DNA from: Cyathus striatus
Taxonomy: Eukaryota; Basidiomycota; Agaricomycetes; Agaricales; Nidulariaceae
Reading direction: 5' to 3'
DNA length: 64,000 nucleotides
NCBI GenBank assembly: GCA_025738555.1
Contig: JAOVFP010000013.1
Span: 2,914,001 to 2,978,000 of the forward strand
Shown: positions 23,791 to 36,247 of the stretch, piece after piece
Layout: the number at the start of each line of letters is the position of its first letter
Numbering within the stretch: position 1 is the stretch's first letter
Program-made: the position numbers and the translations under genes
Notes under the pieces: generated by a model
Seen by the model: only the letters and a program-made list of their open reading frames with translations
Database searches by the model: none
Told to the model about the DNA's origin: nothing

Positions 23791-25937
23791 TTATCTTGTG
23801 AATATACCGCGGAAATATCGGTGCAATCCCTCCGGACCTCGAACGATCGCCCCAACCATCACGTCAGGTCGGATAATGATAACACCACATACGTCGCTTG
23901 ATGCGTACATGTCATGTGCATGCCCGCCATGGTCCTCAAAAAGGTAGTCCGCACTTTCCCAGCCTGATGGAATAGGGCGGCCCCGACGAGAAATGACGAC
24001 GGATCGAATGACACCTTTGGGATATAATGATATTGCATTGAGAACGGATTTGCAATTGGCGAGTTCCGGAAAGACGAGAACAGTATGATACGACGTGCCC
24101 ACAATGTGAAAGAGTCGACAGGATCTTTTCGATTGTTTGCGCGGACCGCGGTCAATCAATCCTGGAGCATCTGGAGCCCTATCTCCAGCCCGCAATCGCC
24201 CGTCAACGTCCAAACCGTACGAGTCAATCTTCTCCTCTTCCTCATCAAACTCATAGTCTCGGAGGTAATCATCTTCTTCAGCTTCTCGTTCGATTTCGAG
24301 TGATCTCCGCTCGTCGATAATAATAGAGCTCCATCTATAGTTGACGCCAAGCTGGAAAAGGCTTCCGGGTGTTTTCCATGGGCCTTCATCTTTCTCTTTG
24401 AACGTCCGATTTAATATTTTTGTAGTTTGATTTAGCATTTCTGCGATTACGGGAATCCTCTCCTCGGTATATGTTTCAATTAATGAGGGAGGCGCAAGCT
24501 TCTTGACTATAAGCGCAAGTTTCCAGCCAAGGTTGAATGAATCCTGAATACCGGTATTCATACCCTGAGGTCATTGTGAGCCGGGCTTCATCAGCCAAAG
24601 TAGCAGAACCTACCTGACCGCCAGTGGGACTGTGGACATGACCAGCATCTCCCGCAATATACACCCGGCCCTTGCCGAACTTGTTCACCATACGAATATT
24701 AGGGCTGCGAGGAGATTGAGGTTAGTAGATTATTACGCGTGCGTCTAAAATTGTGACATGCGTATAATGTGATACCCAGGGGATTGTGCCGAATTTCAAG
24801 TCATCCCGCCGACCAGTATTCTCCAAAAAACATCTCCGCAGAGAATCTTGATCAGTGTACAAAGCTGCATGGTTAATGTGTTTCCCAGCAACAACGAAAT
24901 TGAAAAGATTTGGTGTCTCCGTTCCTCGTAGACTTATTCTGTGAAACGATGAATAAAATAGACTTGTGAACAGAGGGAAGTGTGTGACTTGCAATGTTGA
25001 GCCAGCGTCGCCCCACATGTGCCAATGCTGTCATGAGCAAAAGTTAACAAAAGACGTAACATATGAGATGGTCGTGCGCACATTTTGTGATAGCCCATCA
25101 ACGCAAATATCTCCAACGACGAAGTTTTCTACTGCCCGTGTCTCTCCCAGGAAAGAAAGGCCTAATTGCTTTCTTACCACCCCTCTTGCGCCGTCTGTTC
25201 CCACCATCCATTCATAGGTTGTGTTTTCGACGACACCTTCCGCGTTCGGATCCATTCCGCGTACCAGGAGCTTGACATCCACGCCGTCGGACTTGTTCTC
25301 GAAGGAAAGAAGCTCCGTTCCCAGTTCGACGGAACAGCCGTATTCTGCAAGTTTGGCGTGGTAGATTTTTTCGAGGCGATCCTGACCGAGCATAACTGGA
25401 TTTAACTATAGGGGATATGTCGTAAGCGTGGGCCACGGTGCAAGGGACATGAATGGGCGTACGAAGGGGTTTGCGGGAGTGGGATTGGTTGGGGGAGCCA
25501 TTTCAAATTCATGTGTACATTGGATACCCTCGGGGAGCTTATACATCTTTACGCGGGGCATAGGGATAGCGAGCTTCATGACTTGATCGATGATCCCGAT
25601 GTACATGAAGAGCTCCAAGGAACGGGGCTGAAGACGAAGGGCATTTCTGGTTAATGCAGAGGCATAATAGAGAGGTGAGAGCTTGCCATTATGCCTGCAC
25701 CACGCTGACCCAGCCTAGGGACGGCACTTTTCTCGATGATGCGGACTGGAATGCCATTTTGGAGAAGAATGATTGCGAGAACAAGGCCAGAAGGACCACC
25801 ACCGACCTGGATTGGGTGTAAGAGTTGGAGAGCGGGAGCAAGATGGAAGAGGAACGCACTATGAGGATTGGACTGGGAGAGGGTCTCAGGGTATCCATAG
25901 AAGGAGTATGGGGGAGATGCTGCCTGAGAGAGAGCAT
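23791..25937 (-). CDS. FAD-dependent aromatic (phenol hydroxylase-like) monooxygenase
   Basis: Flavoprotein hydroxylase of the PHBH/phenol 2-monooxygenase group, expected to hydroxylate a phenolic or other aromatic substrate with NAD(P)H and O2. First ATG 25937 (second in-frame ATG 25898 just before the FAD fold); stop TAA 23793-23791. Motifs: PILIVGGGPSGLVLAIILLQ (FAD dinucleotide fold, with an intron inside), RGAGIMPRSLELF, MVGTDGARGVVRK, VYIAGDAGHVHSPTGGQGMN (second FAD motif). The C-terminal thioredoxin-like dimerisation domain starts near GDRAPDAP and ends RYFRGIFTR. Three introns have GC donors (25686-25628, 24992-24939, 24761-24705); each is supported by conserved residues restored on either side. 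An intron at ~25463-25407 removes an in-frame TAG. Substrate unknown. Neighbours do not suggest a pathway. Confidence 0.87.
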
Positions 25938-26997
25938 GGTGGGGGAGTGATAAGGGAAGTCGAAAGTCGGAAGGGGGATGTTTTGAAGCGGGAATGAGGT
26001 AAGGAGGAGAAATCGGGGGAAGTAGATAGTAGTGCGGTAGTCGATCCGTGCATGTTATTGGCTTGATTGAGCGATGAGCCTAAACTCGACAACGCTGCGT
26101 GGACCAGGACCAGCGATGGACCCTCTCGGTATAGCCGGCACAAGGGCCTGGTCTGGATTCCATCCGTTTTGTCCCTCGCCCTCGCCCTCGCCCTCGCCTG
26201 ATCTTCGCTTTTTCTCCAGTTCCTCCAGGAAATATCAAATATTTATAGCTACCTGTCCCTGACCCCCCGAGCCCGGATATTGGGGCACCGTGGCTGCAGG
26301 TGGCTGTTGGTCAGTGGTCGATGGTGTTGGCAGGCGTTGGCTCATCCTTGTCCCCGGCTCGTCGGAACGTCCTCGGCCGCAGCGCTGATCATCGCTTTAG
26401 GCGTCTACAATTCACAAATCATCACAGTAGCTTTAACTACTTCAGCCACAGTACCATCGCCGTCCACTTCACAATTCCTCACTTTTCACATGTGTCGCTC
26501 TCACGCTGCATCAGAAAAAGAAAAATTTGCGCATCGAAGACTCCAATTCCGATACGCGTCAACCATATTTCCGGGTGCATTAAAACCGCTGTGAAATTCA
26601 TTCTTTAATGTACCTCGCACATTTCAACCAACCTGCCAATTCTCCAATTGTTACTTTTGTTTCGAATAGTATCCGATTCGGCCAAGCAACCCCGCCGGCT
26701 CGTTTTATACCAAGTATCTATTTAAACAAGTCAGCCGCAAGGGGGAACCCTGCATAAAATTTTACCAATGATATCCAACATCCAGAGGACTCGATAAATC
26801 TGTTCGAGTAGCTGTAAGTATTACAGCAGCATACCCGAGGACCGAGGTGACCAATGGCGGTGAGCAATACCAGTAATAAATTTCACGTGACTTTACCACG
26901 GCAATAGCTTTGAAACACAACACGACCAAATTATTTACCGTATCTTGGTTAGCGCTGGTGGTTCACATTAACATCACTCGCAACACACGATACAGAC
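25938..26997. other. Divergent intergenic region with CTCGCC hexamer repeat
   Basis: 1.06 kb between the monooxygenase start and BUB3 start. A CCCTCG hexamer is repeated four times at about 26175-26200. TCACGTGA at 26883-26890 lies 108 bases before the BUB3 ATG. No gene seen. Confidence 0.55.
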
Positions 26998-28532
26998 ATG
27001 GCCGGTAAGCCAATCTCTTCGTTTTATATATCATATACTACAATTCATACCACACATAGATGAACAGTTCCAACTTCCTTCCCCTCCATTTGATAGCATA
27101 TCTTCCGTGAAATACAGTCCTACTCATCCTGACCAGCTGATTGTTTCGTCATGGGATACCGTGCGTCTCTCTTCATCTTCCTCTCACTCATACTCAAGCG
27201 CGCCTCAGACTGTCCGCTTCTACGCACCCACCTCACCTTCTTCCCCATCCCAACTCGAACAAAAAACCAAATTTGACCACCGCGCAGCCGTCTTGTCCTG
27301 TACCTTTGATGATACTGGCAAAAAAGCATACAGTGGTGGTTTGGATGCCGTGGTTCGCGAACTAGATCTGGAGACAGAGGGTGTGAGAGTCCTCGGAACC
27401 CATGAAGGAAGTGTTAGTGGGATGGTGTGGAGTCGGGAGAAGAGTGCGTGCATTCCCCTCTGTTCTTTCTGCTGCGCCTTGCTGACCTGTCGTCCCGACC
27501 ATAGACGCGCTAATATCAGGTTCCTGGGACCGTACACTGCGCTTCTTCGACCCCCGTTCCTCTTCATCCGCAGTTCCTTCTTACACCACCCCCGAAAGAG
27601 TGTACGCCATGGATCTAGTCAACAACACACTCGTAGTCGCTATGGCTAGTCGTATATTCAGCATTTACGACATCCGGAAGATGGACGCTCCCGCGCAGCA
27701 GAGAGAGAGCAGCTTGAAATATATGACGAGGAGCGTGGCATGTATGCCTGATGGAGAAGGTAGGTTTTCATTTTTTCTGCATTTGTTTTTCACGTGTTGT
27801 TGTGCCTTCCGCTTTATATATTCGGTTTTTCTTTCCTCTCAGACCCTTCTTAGATACATCTTTTTATACTTTACTTACCACATTTCCGATGCAGGCTATG
27901 CAACAGCCTCTGTTGAAGGTCGCATCGCCGTGGAATACTTCGACCCATCTCCAGCCGCGCAAGATAAGAAATACGCGTTTAAATGTCATAGACAGACAAT
28001 TGAAGACGTAGACCACGTGTGGCCTGTTAACGCTTTGGTATTCCACCCTATGTGAGTCTTTCTTGTTTCATTATCAGTTGGGAAAGCGTATGTGTGCGTT
28101 GAGTGTGCAGCGAGGTAGCTGTTCTCTTGCTTCACCCTGCTACTTAGCGTTTGGCTTCTTTTGTCATGCTGCCCTATCCTTATGCTTTAATTCGAACTGA
28201 TTTTCCCTGTTCTAGCTACTCAACTTTTGCGTCCGCTGGCTCCGATGGCACTGTCTCCATCTGGGACCACAAGGTGAAAAAGCGTCTACGCCAATATCCG
28301 CGATACTCAGCCCCTGTCTCGTCTTTGTCCTTCTCCTGCGACGGCTCAAAGCTTGCCGTTGGTGTGAGCTACACATGGGACGAGGGCGAGCAGGGTTTGA
28401 AGAATGCACCTCAGCCCGCAGTGTATATAAGAAAGGTCGGGGATGAGGTTAAGGTAAGTTCCTGTCAAGATATTTAATCTCTAACAAGTGGTATTAATTT
28501 CCTTGCAGCCCAAAGGATGGACAGGGAACTGA
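26998..28532 (+). CDS. BUB3: Spindle checkpoint WD40 protein Bub3
   Basis: WD40 propeller that binds phosphorylated kinetochore repeats and recruits Bub1/BubR1 in the spindle checkpoint. The first exon is seven bases (ATGGCCG, 26998-27004), spliced to give MADEQFQLPSPPFDSISSVK. Stop TGA 28530-28532. Further exons carry VLSCTFDDTGKKAYSGGLDA, NALISGSWDRTLRFFDPR, VYAMDLVNNTLVVAMASR, GYATASVEGRIAVEYFDP, FASAGSDGTVSIWDHKVKKR and KLAVGVSYTWDEGE. The Bub3 signatures are VEGRIAVEYFD and SYTWDEGE. The end is PKGWTGN. Frames are consistent across all five introns. Confidence 0.93.
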
Positions 28533-29305
28533 GTACAGAGCTAATGGGCGTGGTAGTCGGTGATGTCCTTTCTCTTGTAATTTGTTACGCCTATGTGCCC
28601 AGACGATTAAATACATCCATTGTTGTAGTGTATGAAATATTCCACTCTACAAGTCTGAAAATGCCGAGGATGTCAAGTGTCCGCATTCAGGTGTATGGCT
28701 GAAAAATGAAGTATGGACCATGGAAACATATGAAGAGGATGGCCTTATCTTTTTGTTGTAAGAGATTTTTCTTTTACAAAACAGACTCCTGAAAGTGCCG
28801 CCGAAAGCGTGTGATACGTAATTTATTATGGTCTTAGACCTAGGACCTGGACAGCCTAGGACTTGACCGGACCTTTTTGAATTTGTATGTAAATATATGG
28901 TCCGGGTGGTACTGTGCAAACGATCTAATAATAGAGTACCAAACAACTTCTAAAAATAGCTTTACGGGGTTGATTAATGGCAGTTAATGGCATAACATAA
29001 ATCATTCTGCTTACCGCCATACGGTCTTATACGGTACCAGATGGTACCGGAGTCGGTATATTCTTCACTGTAATAAGATAGAGTCAACAGAAAGTTACTG
29101 CTACATAAGTAAGTTTAATAGGGATACTTAGGCGCCTCTAATAAGTATTCGCCATTAAGCATGCCGAGTGACTGGAGATGACTGGAATGATGGCCGCCGC
29201 TCTATCAGCATGTCATCAGTGTTAAGAGCTATAAATGAAATCATCTCCCAGTTGCTAGTCATCGTTCAACTTTCAGTGAACAACTTGAGCGGCAAAGGCA
29301 CAGTC
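28533..29305. other. Intergenic region with local palindromes
   Basis: BUB3 3' flank and xanthine dioxygenase promoter. Between 28830 and 29055 there are repeated CCTAGGAC words, GGTACCAGATGGTACC (palindromic arms) and paired TTAATGGCA words. No coding sequence supported. Confidence 0.45.
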
Positions 29306-30777
29306 ATGGCTATTGAACTTCTTCCTATTCCGCTACCTCCAACTGCAGATAGTTCGAAATTTAAGGATTTCGGTAGGGAAGTGAAAGGTATTAACCCGTC
29401 AAAGTTTACTCCTGAAGAATTTGAGGAATTGCGGCAAGCCCTGTATAAGGTGAGTATCTGCTTTTGAAATCGATATTGTTTGTGACATTTCTGCAACAGT
29501 ACGATGCTTTACTTTTCAGAGGTGTCGATTTCACCCCAGAGCAGCAATATGCCTTAACTAAAGTCCGTGGAAGCTCAGCTATAAGTAATCGGAGTTCATC
29601 AGTATTTAACAGTCAGTAGGCATTCGATCCTCAATCGGAGAACTATGGTCATGGAAATAAACAAACTGAAAGCGACAAGAAATCCATCCTTCATCCTGAT
29701 CTCAAGACTATTCCTCGTGTACCCCAAGTTCAACTTATCGGCAATGGCAATGTATATGATCATGAAGGATTGTCAGAAGCTAAACTGAAGCATCCGAGCC
29801 ACACAACTTTCCACCGAACTCGAGTTAGTCAAGAGGATGAAGATAAAGGAATTACAAGGTTCTATCGATGGCACATTGATGCTGCGCTTTATAATCTGTC
29901 ACCACCTCGAGTGACCACTCTTTACGCAGTTAAAGTACCTCAGGGGCCACCACAAGTCTGTCGCTACGACGATGGCACAGGAGATGAGTTACCCGTCCCC
30001 CTCGGAACAACTGCCTTTGTATCTGGAAGAACCATGTTTGAAATACTTGCACCCGAGCTAAAGAGCGTTGCTGTGCGTGCTAAGGTCAGATATGCACCAC
30101 ACCCCTATGTTTGGATGGCGCCAGCGAGAGCAAAATCAACTGGCCTGGGGATCGAAACGGAAGGACTCGAAATGGATTTCAAAGATCTCCCTCCATGGGA
30201 GGAATCAAAACGCAAGACTTTCGCAGTCGTATGTTACATTTATCCCAGGACATAAATGATAACCTACTAACCTCTTTAAAGCTCTGGAAGAATCCGGTCA
30301 CAAAAGAGCTGTCTTTTCAAGTTCATCCATGCGGCGTTTCAGAGCTCCTCATAGATCCTCTTCCGGAAGGAGCTAGTAGTCGAGAAAAATCCTTGTATCC
30401 TGATGGCGCCCACCTAACGGATCTAAAGGAAGTCAGAGATATCTTATACAGGATGCAGCGACCTGCCATTAGCCCAAATGTGAGTGATGACGACGATTCT
30501 ATGTCTATCGACACTGACCAAAGACATCCAACAACAGCTTGTGTATCCACATGATTGGTAAGTTTGGCTTACTATTATATAACGATTAAAAGTAAAGACA
30601 AGTACAATCTCATGCAGGCACGAGAGGGATCTGGTATTGTTTCATAACCGCGGTTTGCTTCATACGGTCGTCGGAGCATTCAAACCCGATCAAGTTCGCG
30701 CGTTCCATCAATGCAATCTCGCTGCCTCTGATGAGCCAGCTGGTCCTTCAGAAGAAGACATTAGGAAATGGGCTTGA
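29306..30777 (+). CDS. xanA: Alpha-ketoglutarate-dependent xanthine dioxygenase
   Basis: Fe(II)/2-oxoglutarate dioxygenase of the TauD/TfdA fold. The fungal XanA type converts xanthine to uric acid for purine nitrogen use. Start ATG 29306 (MAIELLPIPLPPTADSSKF); stop TGA 30775-30777; five introns. Sequence landmarks: DFGREVKGINPSKFTPEEFE, FDPQSENYGHGN, SILHPDLKTIPRVPQVQLIG, HPSHTTFHRTRV, FYRWHIDAALYNLSPP (HxD iron ligands), RYDDGTGDELPVPLGTTAFV, YAPHPYVWM, LWKNPVTKELSFQVHP and LVLFHNRGLLHTVVGAF (distal His). The order and wording follow Aspergillus XanA closely from memory of the family. The intron at ~29584-29637 has a GTCCGT donor and its removal gives TKAFDP. Convergent with TMA16, 161 bases apart. 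Confidence 0.88.
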
Positions 30778-30938
30778 GAACCGAATTCATCGCAGTGATA
30801 ATGTTACAACATGTATAATAGCCAACAATCCCTTGTTTTTGACTGATTTGGATGTCAATGAAGTAATGTCGTTAATTTTCCAATGCAGATAGCCAATGAG
30901 CTGGGTACATGCAGCATAAGGTGTATAGACAAGACCCT

Positions 30939-31734
30939 TCATGAAATGAAAGGTCCATCCATCGTCATCATAGTACTTGAGAATTGGGATACTGGTACTC
31001 CTATTGCTGGAATCAAGAGAGGAATGTCTTCCTCAGTATCCATAGACTCTTCCGCGTTCTTCGCAGCATTGATTAAAAGGGAATGTTTCCCTGGCCTTGA
31101 AACGACAACAGTCTGCGGATCGCTGCTAAATATCCGGATGAACCGCAATTGTTGAATGTAAGCAGCTTCCTTTTGATCCCATCGTCGAAAGAGAGTAGTG
31201 TTCACTGGGTGGGTAAGGTCTATCACCTCTGTACAAACGAACCAACACAAGGTTGATTACTGTTACATGGAAAATATGAAGTAAAAAACGCACCAAGCCC
31301 CGTACGATACTCTTCCACTTCCCTTAACTTCATCTCCTCCATTTTCATCTCCTTCAGACTCTTTGGTCGCCCTTTTCTCCGTGCCGCCTTTTCGCTCTCT
31401 AGTTCATCATCAAACCGTGCTAGCCATACGTTTCGAACAAGTTGGTGTAGTTCTTCTAACGATAAAGCGCCTTCCTCAGGCATTGCATGATAGAAAAATC
31501 CGTATACATCCACTAACATGGATGTTAATGAAGCAATGGTACAATTAGGCTGTAGCGCTCACCCATTGAATCGTGTTTTTGAATGCGTTTAGTGGCTAGA
31601 TTACCCATCTTTCCTTTGCGAAGAGCATGTCGTGCCAGCTGACCTGCCTTGCGGGATGCGGGGTGATGAATTTTCTCTTTTTTAGTTGTTGCAGCCTGAG
31701 AGTTGGCAGTTTTGCCGGATTTTGAAGGGGCCAT
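30939..31734 (-). CDS. TMA16: Translation machinery-associated protein Tma16
   Basis: Ribosome biogenesis factor that binds late pre-60S particles. Start ATG 31734 (MAPSKSGKTANSQAATTKKE), stop TGA ending at 30939. Three exons: the first ends HDSM; an intron leads to VDVYGFFYHAMPEEGALSLE; another intron leads to EVIDLTHPVNTTLFRRWDQK and FIRI. Typical family blocks are HPASRKAGQLARHALRKGKM, ARRKGRPKSLKEMKMEE and EEYRTGLEV. About 200 residues, usual for Tma16. Head to head with MZT1. Confidence 0.9.
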
Positions 31735-31882
31735 GTTGAGCGGAGGATTTGCGGAAGTGATAATAAATAAAGTAGCAGCAGTCGTGGGAAACCAGCGCTG
31801 CAGCACTAGCAAAAAGTAGCTCTGCGTTACTACACACTGTAATACTAACTATACATTTAAAGGGCTACTGACAGTAACAGTG
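31735..31882. promoter_or_regulatory. 148-base divergent promoter TMA16 / MZT1
   Basis: The two start codons are only 148 bases apart on opposite strands, so both transcripts must start from this short shared promoter. No clear TATA box in either direction. Confidence 0.5.
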
Positions 31883-32241
31883 ATGTCGACGAGGGAATCC
31901 GATCATGTAGCTTCTGCTCAACAGACACTTGATAGTAAGTGGTCAGCTAGGCATAAGCTCGAACCAGTCTTTGAAGTGTGATTCCCGACAGTCCTGCACG
32001 AACTTTCTCAGCTTCTCAACACGGGCCTTGACAAACAAACTCTTGCAACCTGTGTTGGAATGATTGAAAGTGGTGTGAATCCCGAAGCGCTCGCTGTCTG
32101 TATCATTCACTTTGTGTTGATCAGCATCACTAATGTATGACCAACCCGCAATGACTCCTGCAGGCCGTAATACAGGAACTGCGAAGAGAGAATGCCTCGC
32201 TAGCTTCTCAGCCCGCCACTACGTCGCCCATGGGACGATGA
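31883..32241 (+). CDS. MZT1: Mitotic-spindle organizing protein Mozart1
   Basis: Small helical protein that binds the GCP N-termini and activates gamma-tubulin complexes for microtubule nucleation. Three short exons from ATG 31883 to TGA 32239-32241, with introns after codon 17 (GTAAGT donor) and after EALA (GTCTGT donor). The spliced product of about 70 residues contains [40 protein letters not shown] and LRRENASL, the whole MZT1 domain. Too short and too spliced to appear as an open frame. Confidence 0.92.
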
Positions 32242-32796
32242 AGCGAAGGAAAGAGGAAAGCAGGATGTATGGCATGTTTCTGCAGGTTTTCAGGATGTTT
32301 TGTTGAATCCAGTAGTTGGAATACTGATTGAAGCTGAAGCAGTGGGTTTGGAGTCGCGTGGAACTGTATGTCAGAACATGAACATAAGTTACAGTACTGT
32401 ATATAGCTTGCTGTTCGGCTGTGTGCAGCAGATATGTAATTGAAGGTGCTGGAGAGAGACAGCTCGTGGTTGTGTTGCAAAGACGCACCTGGATTGAGCC
32501 GCCGGGATTGCGGAGCTGAGCCAAAATTGAATACAACGTTTGACTTGAAGTCGACGACCACCGTTCCTTTGCAGTCCTTTGCCCTGCTCTTCCTCTGCTC
32601 TTCCTCCGCCCATCTTCAGCCCGCCCGTCCCTGGGCCTTGCCCCATCCCCCTTCATACCCCCTCACGCTGTCGCATTCTTTCCTATCTCTTCTTTATTAC
32701 CCCTACCCCTCTTCTCGCCCTCCAACTGGTGACGCTCTCGCTCCTGCTGCCAACACGCTCTTCTTCTCCCATCACTCGTTTGCGATATCGTCATAA
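32242..32796. other. 5' flank of ZDS1-like gene
   Basis: MZT1 3' end, then C/T-rich sequence (32570-32790) typical of a strong fungal promoter and leader. Open minus-strand frames here overlap one another and show no coding signal. Confidence 0.5.
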
Positions 32797-35643
32797 ATGG
32801 CTTCCCGCACCCTCCAACCCTCAGAATACGAGATACAACGCGAGGTCGAAGCTTTAAGAGACATCAGGAGGCGGTCTACTACTCCCGGGGCCCTCGCCAT
32901 CGATCCCGATTTACCCAATCAGTCTCCCCCTTCTTCACCTACTAGTGGTTACTGGTCTGGCAATTCTCCCACCGCCTCTTCTGCCAAGGACAGTGACTCC
33001 TCCAGCAGCTCCCATGAGGATGGAAGCACCTCGTCTCATCGTAGCCACCGAACGTCCAATCCCACTGACGACCCCTTCCACTTATTCTGGGTCCCTGCCA
33101 GCCTTCATCCTGAAATCGCTCCTGCTGAATTTCGTGCCTTCCTCAAGGAACATGCACGAGCGCCTTCAACAGAAGACTCTGATGCCCCTGGTTTATCACG
33201 GTCGCCTTCCTCCTCTTCTAGCTTAGCCCGAAAAAAATCCATGCTGAGCAGGCAATACCGCCCATCTGAAAATGATGGTGTAGAGGAAGAGCACATCCTC
33301 CCTTTGAAGAGAAATCGGACCAGCCTCTATGTGAATAGAGGTCCTCAGCTAACCATCAATGATCTTCAACGGTTGGAAGAACTAGCGGAAGAGGCATCGG
33401 AAAGCGATGATCCGTCTAAATTGAGAAATGTTCTGAGGAGGAGCCTGAGTCTTAACCTTTCGCCTTTAGGTTAGTTTCTTTTGGAATATATCACATATAA
33501 CGGTATTTACTATGAGCTAGCTATCGACAAAATGGACGAAATGCCAGAGATGGGCGATGAGGCTGATGCTCCTATAATTGTTCCACCTCCCGGACAAATT
33601 CTTAGACGAGCTGCGCGCACAAAGATTCGCAAACCAGGCTTGCCAGGGGATGGCGGTGGGCATAGGTTCGGCTCTACAAGACGGGGCACAACAGCCAAGC
33701 AGCATACTGCACCATCTACTACTACCCACCGTAGCTCAGGTGAATTGTCTTCAAGTGATCATGGAGAGCTGGACATGAGCCCAGGAAATATCCGGCGAAA
33801 GACTTTCTCTGATGAAGGTTTCATTGGGAATGGGCGGCCAGACTCTTATAGCGAGGAAACCTCTATCTATGATGCTTATGCCCGAGATGAAGAAGAGGAA
33901 CACATGCCGCCTATGGTCATCACTACTCCAGCGATTGAAGAGATTCATTCTGAACCGCAGCCGCTGCCATCATTATCTACAGAGGTACAACCTTCATTGC
34001 TAGAAGCCTTGGGCCCAGTTATCCATCAGCCCCAGCCCCAGCGTTTGCTTACTCCACAATCAAGTACCGAGTTTCAACATCCATCCCGCACGCCGTCACC
34101 ACAGGAGCCACCTTCACCGATTCAACCACCTGTCTCAACTCTACCTTCCATTACCGCCCCCGCCTCTTCTTCCGAAGCACCCGACGCTTCCTACGCAATC
34201 CCAGTTAGCCATGCAATTCCTCCTACTTTACAATCACATTCAGCAAAGAAGGATAAGGATAAGAAAGGCATCTTTAAGTGGGGCAGTGATAAATCTTCCA
34301 AGAAGTCATCGAAAGAAAAGGATCGTGAAAATCGTGAGCGAGTGGAGAAGGAAAAAGATTCTGGTTTCTTTGGATCCCTTTTCGGAGGTAAAAAGAAGCA
34401 GGATGTAGAATATCCTCCTCCATTGGGTGCTCATGGCCCGAACGCTGGCCGTGAGGCAGCCCAAGCCCTTCTTGGACAATCCAAGTCCTCGAAGTCTTAC
34501 GTTCCACCCTCGTCACCCGGTTTGGCGCCAGGTCCCAATCCCTATGCAAGATATCCTATACATGTGGAGCGAGCTATCTATCGTCTGAGCCATATTAAGC
34601 TTGCCAATCCTAGACGTCCGCTGTATGAACAAGTGCTTATCAGCAATCTTATGTTTTGGTACCTTGGAGTTATAAATAAATCTCAAAGCACATCACCACC
34701 AGCTGGCCAAAACACAACCGGAATCGCATCCAACAAGGCGCAGTCGCCTGCCGAAATGGCAGAGGCAGAACAAGAACAAAAGGAGAACGAGCAGAAGGAA
34801 AAGGCTGAGAAGGAGCGTTTGGAGTGTGAGAGGCTGGAGAAGGAGCAAAAAGAGCGAGAGATAGAGATGAAAAAGAAGGAAACGGGAAGGAGAGGGTCAT
34901 TGACCAAGACACCAGCGGGAGGACAGCCTGGCGGTGGTCGGCGAGCCGAGATGGCAGTTAAAGGTCCCCAATATGAAATGCAACACCGAGTAATGGAGCA
35001 GGAATATGGCAATTATGGTCAACAAGGTGTTGGGATGGGTCGTCCTCTTCAGTCTCCTGTTGGCGCACCAAATGGTCCCAGCGGTCAACAATACCATCGT
35101 ATGCATCCTCAACAGCAACAACAGCTCATGCCTCAGTATCCTAATAACCCTTCCAAGCTGGTGCAACCCCAGCCGCAGCAATCAGTATCTGGTCAATATT
35201 ACTACCAGCCTGACAGTCAACAGCAGCGATTGCCTCCAGGTGCCATGGCTCCGATGGACCAATCGTGGATGTCACAGCAAGTTGGACAACCGGTGCATCA
35301 CAAGCCAGGTTCTCCTGGCCCTGGTGGACAGATATCACCGTCTGCACCTCGTCCTTCAAGATCTCCCCCCAATGGCCAAAGTCATCCCATGAATTTGTAC
35401 ATTAACGCTTCACAAGAAAGTCTTAGTGGCACAGGAAATAGACCAGGGCGTTCCCTATCCGCAACCGCTGTTGCCTCACCCAATCCTCCTACTGTCAATG
35501 GTAATATTCGAAAGGGTAAAAGTGCACATGCCGTTACTCCCGGATATGGACAACGACCGAGAACAAGCGAGGGTCATCAAACGGCACCAGGTGAAGAGGA
35601 GGATGTTCCACTTGCAGTGTGGCAGCAACAGCGACGAAAATGA
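32797..35643 (+). CDS. ZDS1: Zds1/Zds2-family protein
   Basis: Regulator of PP2A-Cdc55 and cell polarity in yeast. Start ATG 32797 (MASRTLQPSEYEIQREVEAL); one intron at about 33472-33516 (GTTAGT...GCTAG); stop TGA 35641-35643; about 930 residues. The N-terminal motif DDPFHLFWVPASLHPEIAPA/EFRAFLKEH is typical of fungal Zds proteins. The Zds1 C-terminal domain follows as IHVERAIYRLSHIKLANPRR, PLYEQVLISNLMFWYLGVIN. Between them are long Ser/Pro-rich, charged low-complexity stretches. After the Zds domain comes a ~310-residue Gln/Pro/Gly-rich tail with a Lys/Glu coiled-coil stretch near 34740-34890. In yeast the Zds domain is near the end, so this long tail is a basidiomycete extension. Confidence 0.85.
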
Positions 35644-36247
35644 GGGGTGAAAGTTCTGTAACTTACACCATCTTGCTATCCTTTATCGATGTCTGCGCAT
35701 TCGCTGACCAGCGTCTACTAGTAATTCGTCGTCTAGATCGTTCTGCAAGAGGAGCGAAGCCATTACTAATTCCGTTGTTATTACAAGCAACTTTTCCTTC
35801 GCGCCATACTTTGGAACTTTGGACATTATCATTCCTTCTATTTACCTGCTAACACTTTCAATGCTCTTACTTTTATTTTTTTCACCTTGAGTGATGGACG
35901 GACCTTACATTTAATCGTTGACTTGAAGCCTCGAGGCTTGGAGGAACTCGACTACCCTACGGCATATCTACATTAACATCATTTCTTTTTGCGTTTCCTC
36001 ATATGTATTTACCTGTCGTTGTAAATGTACTGGCTGCACCTAATTATTGGGTGCAAGAAGTCGGCGCAAGAAAGTCACGTGACAGCGCGACTGATTACTT
36101 TGATCATTGCCAAATCGAAAGACGCAGTATAATACTGAACTCAGACTGACGATTGATACTTTTAAGTCTTACAATACTCGCGTCGGTCATATCAGTAAGC
36201 TCGACTGCATCTCATCCTCACTAGCACCTAATCCGTTACCTTAAGCC
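35644..36247. other. Intergenic region ZDS1-like / ARPC2
   Basis: ZDS1 3' flank followed by the ARPC2 promoter. The palindrome GTCACGTGAC lies at 36074-36083, 165 bases before the ARPC2 ATG. Confidence 0.5.
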
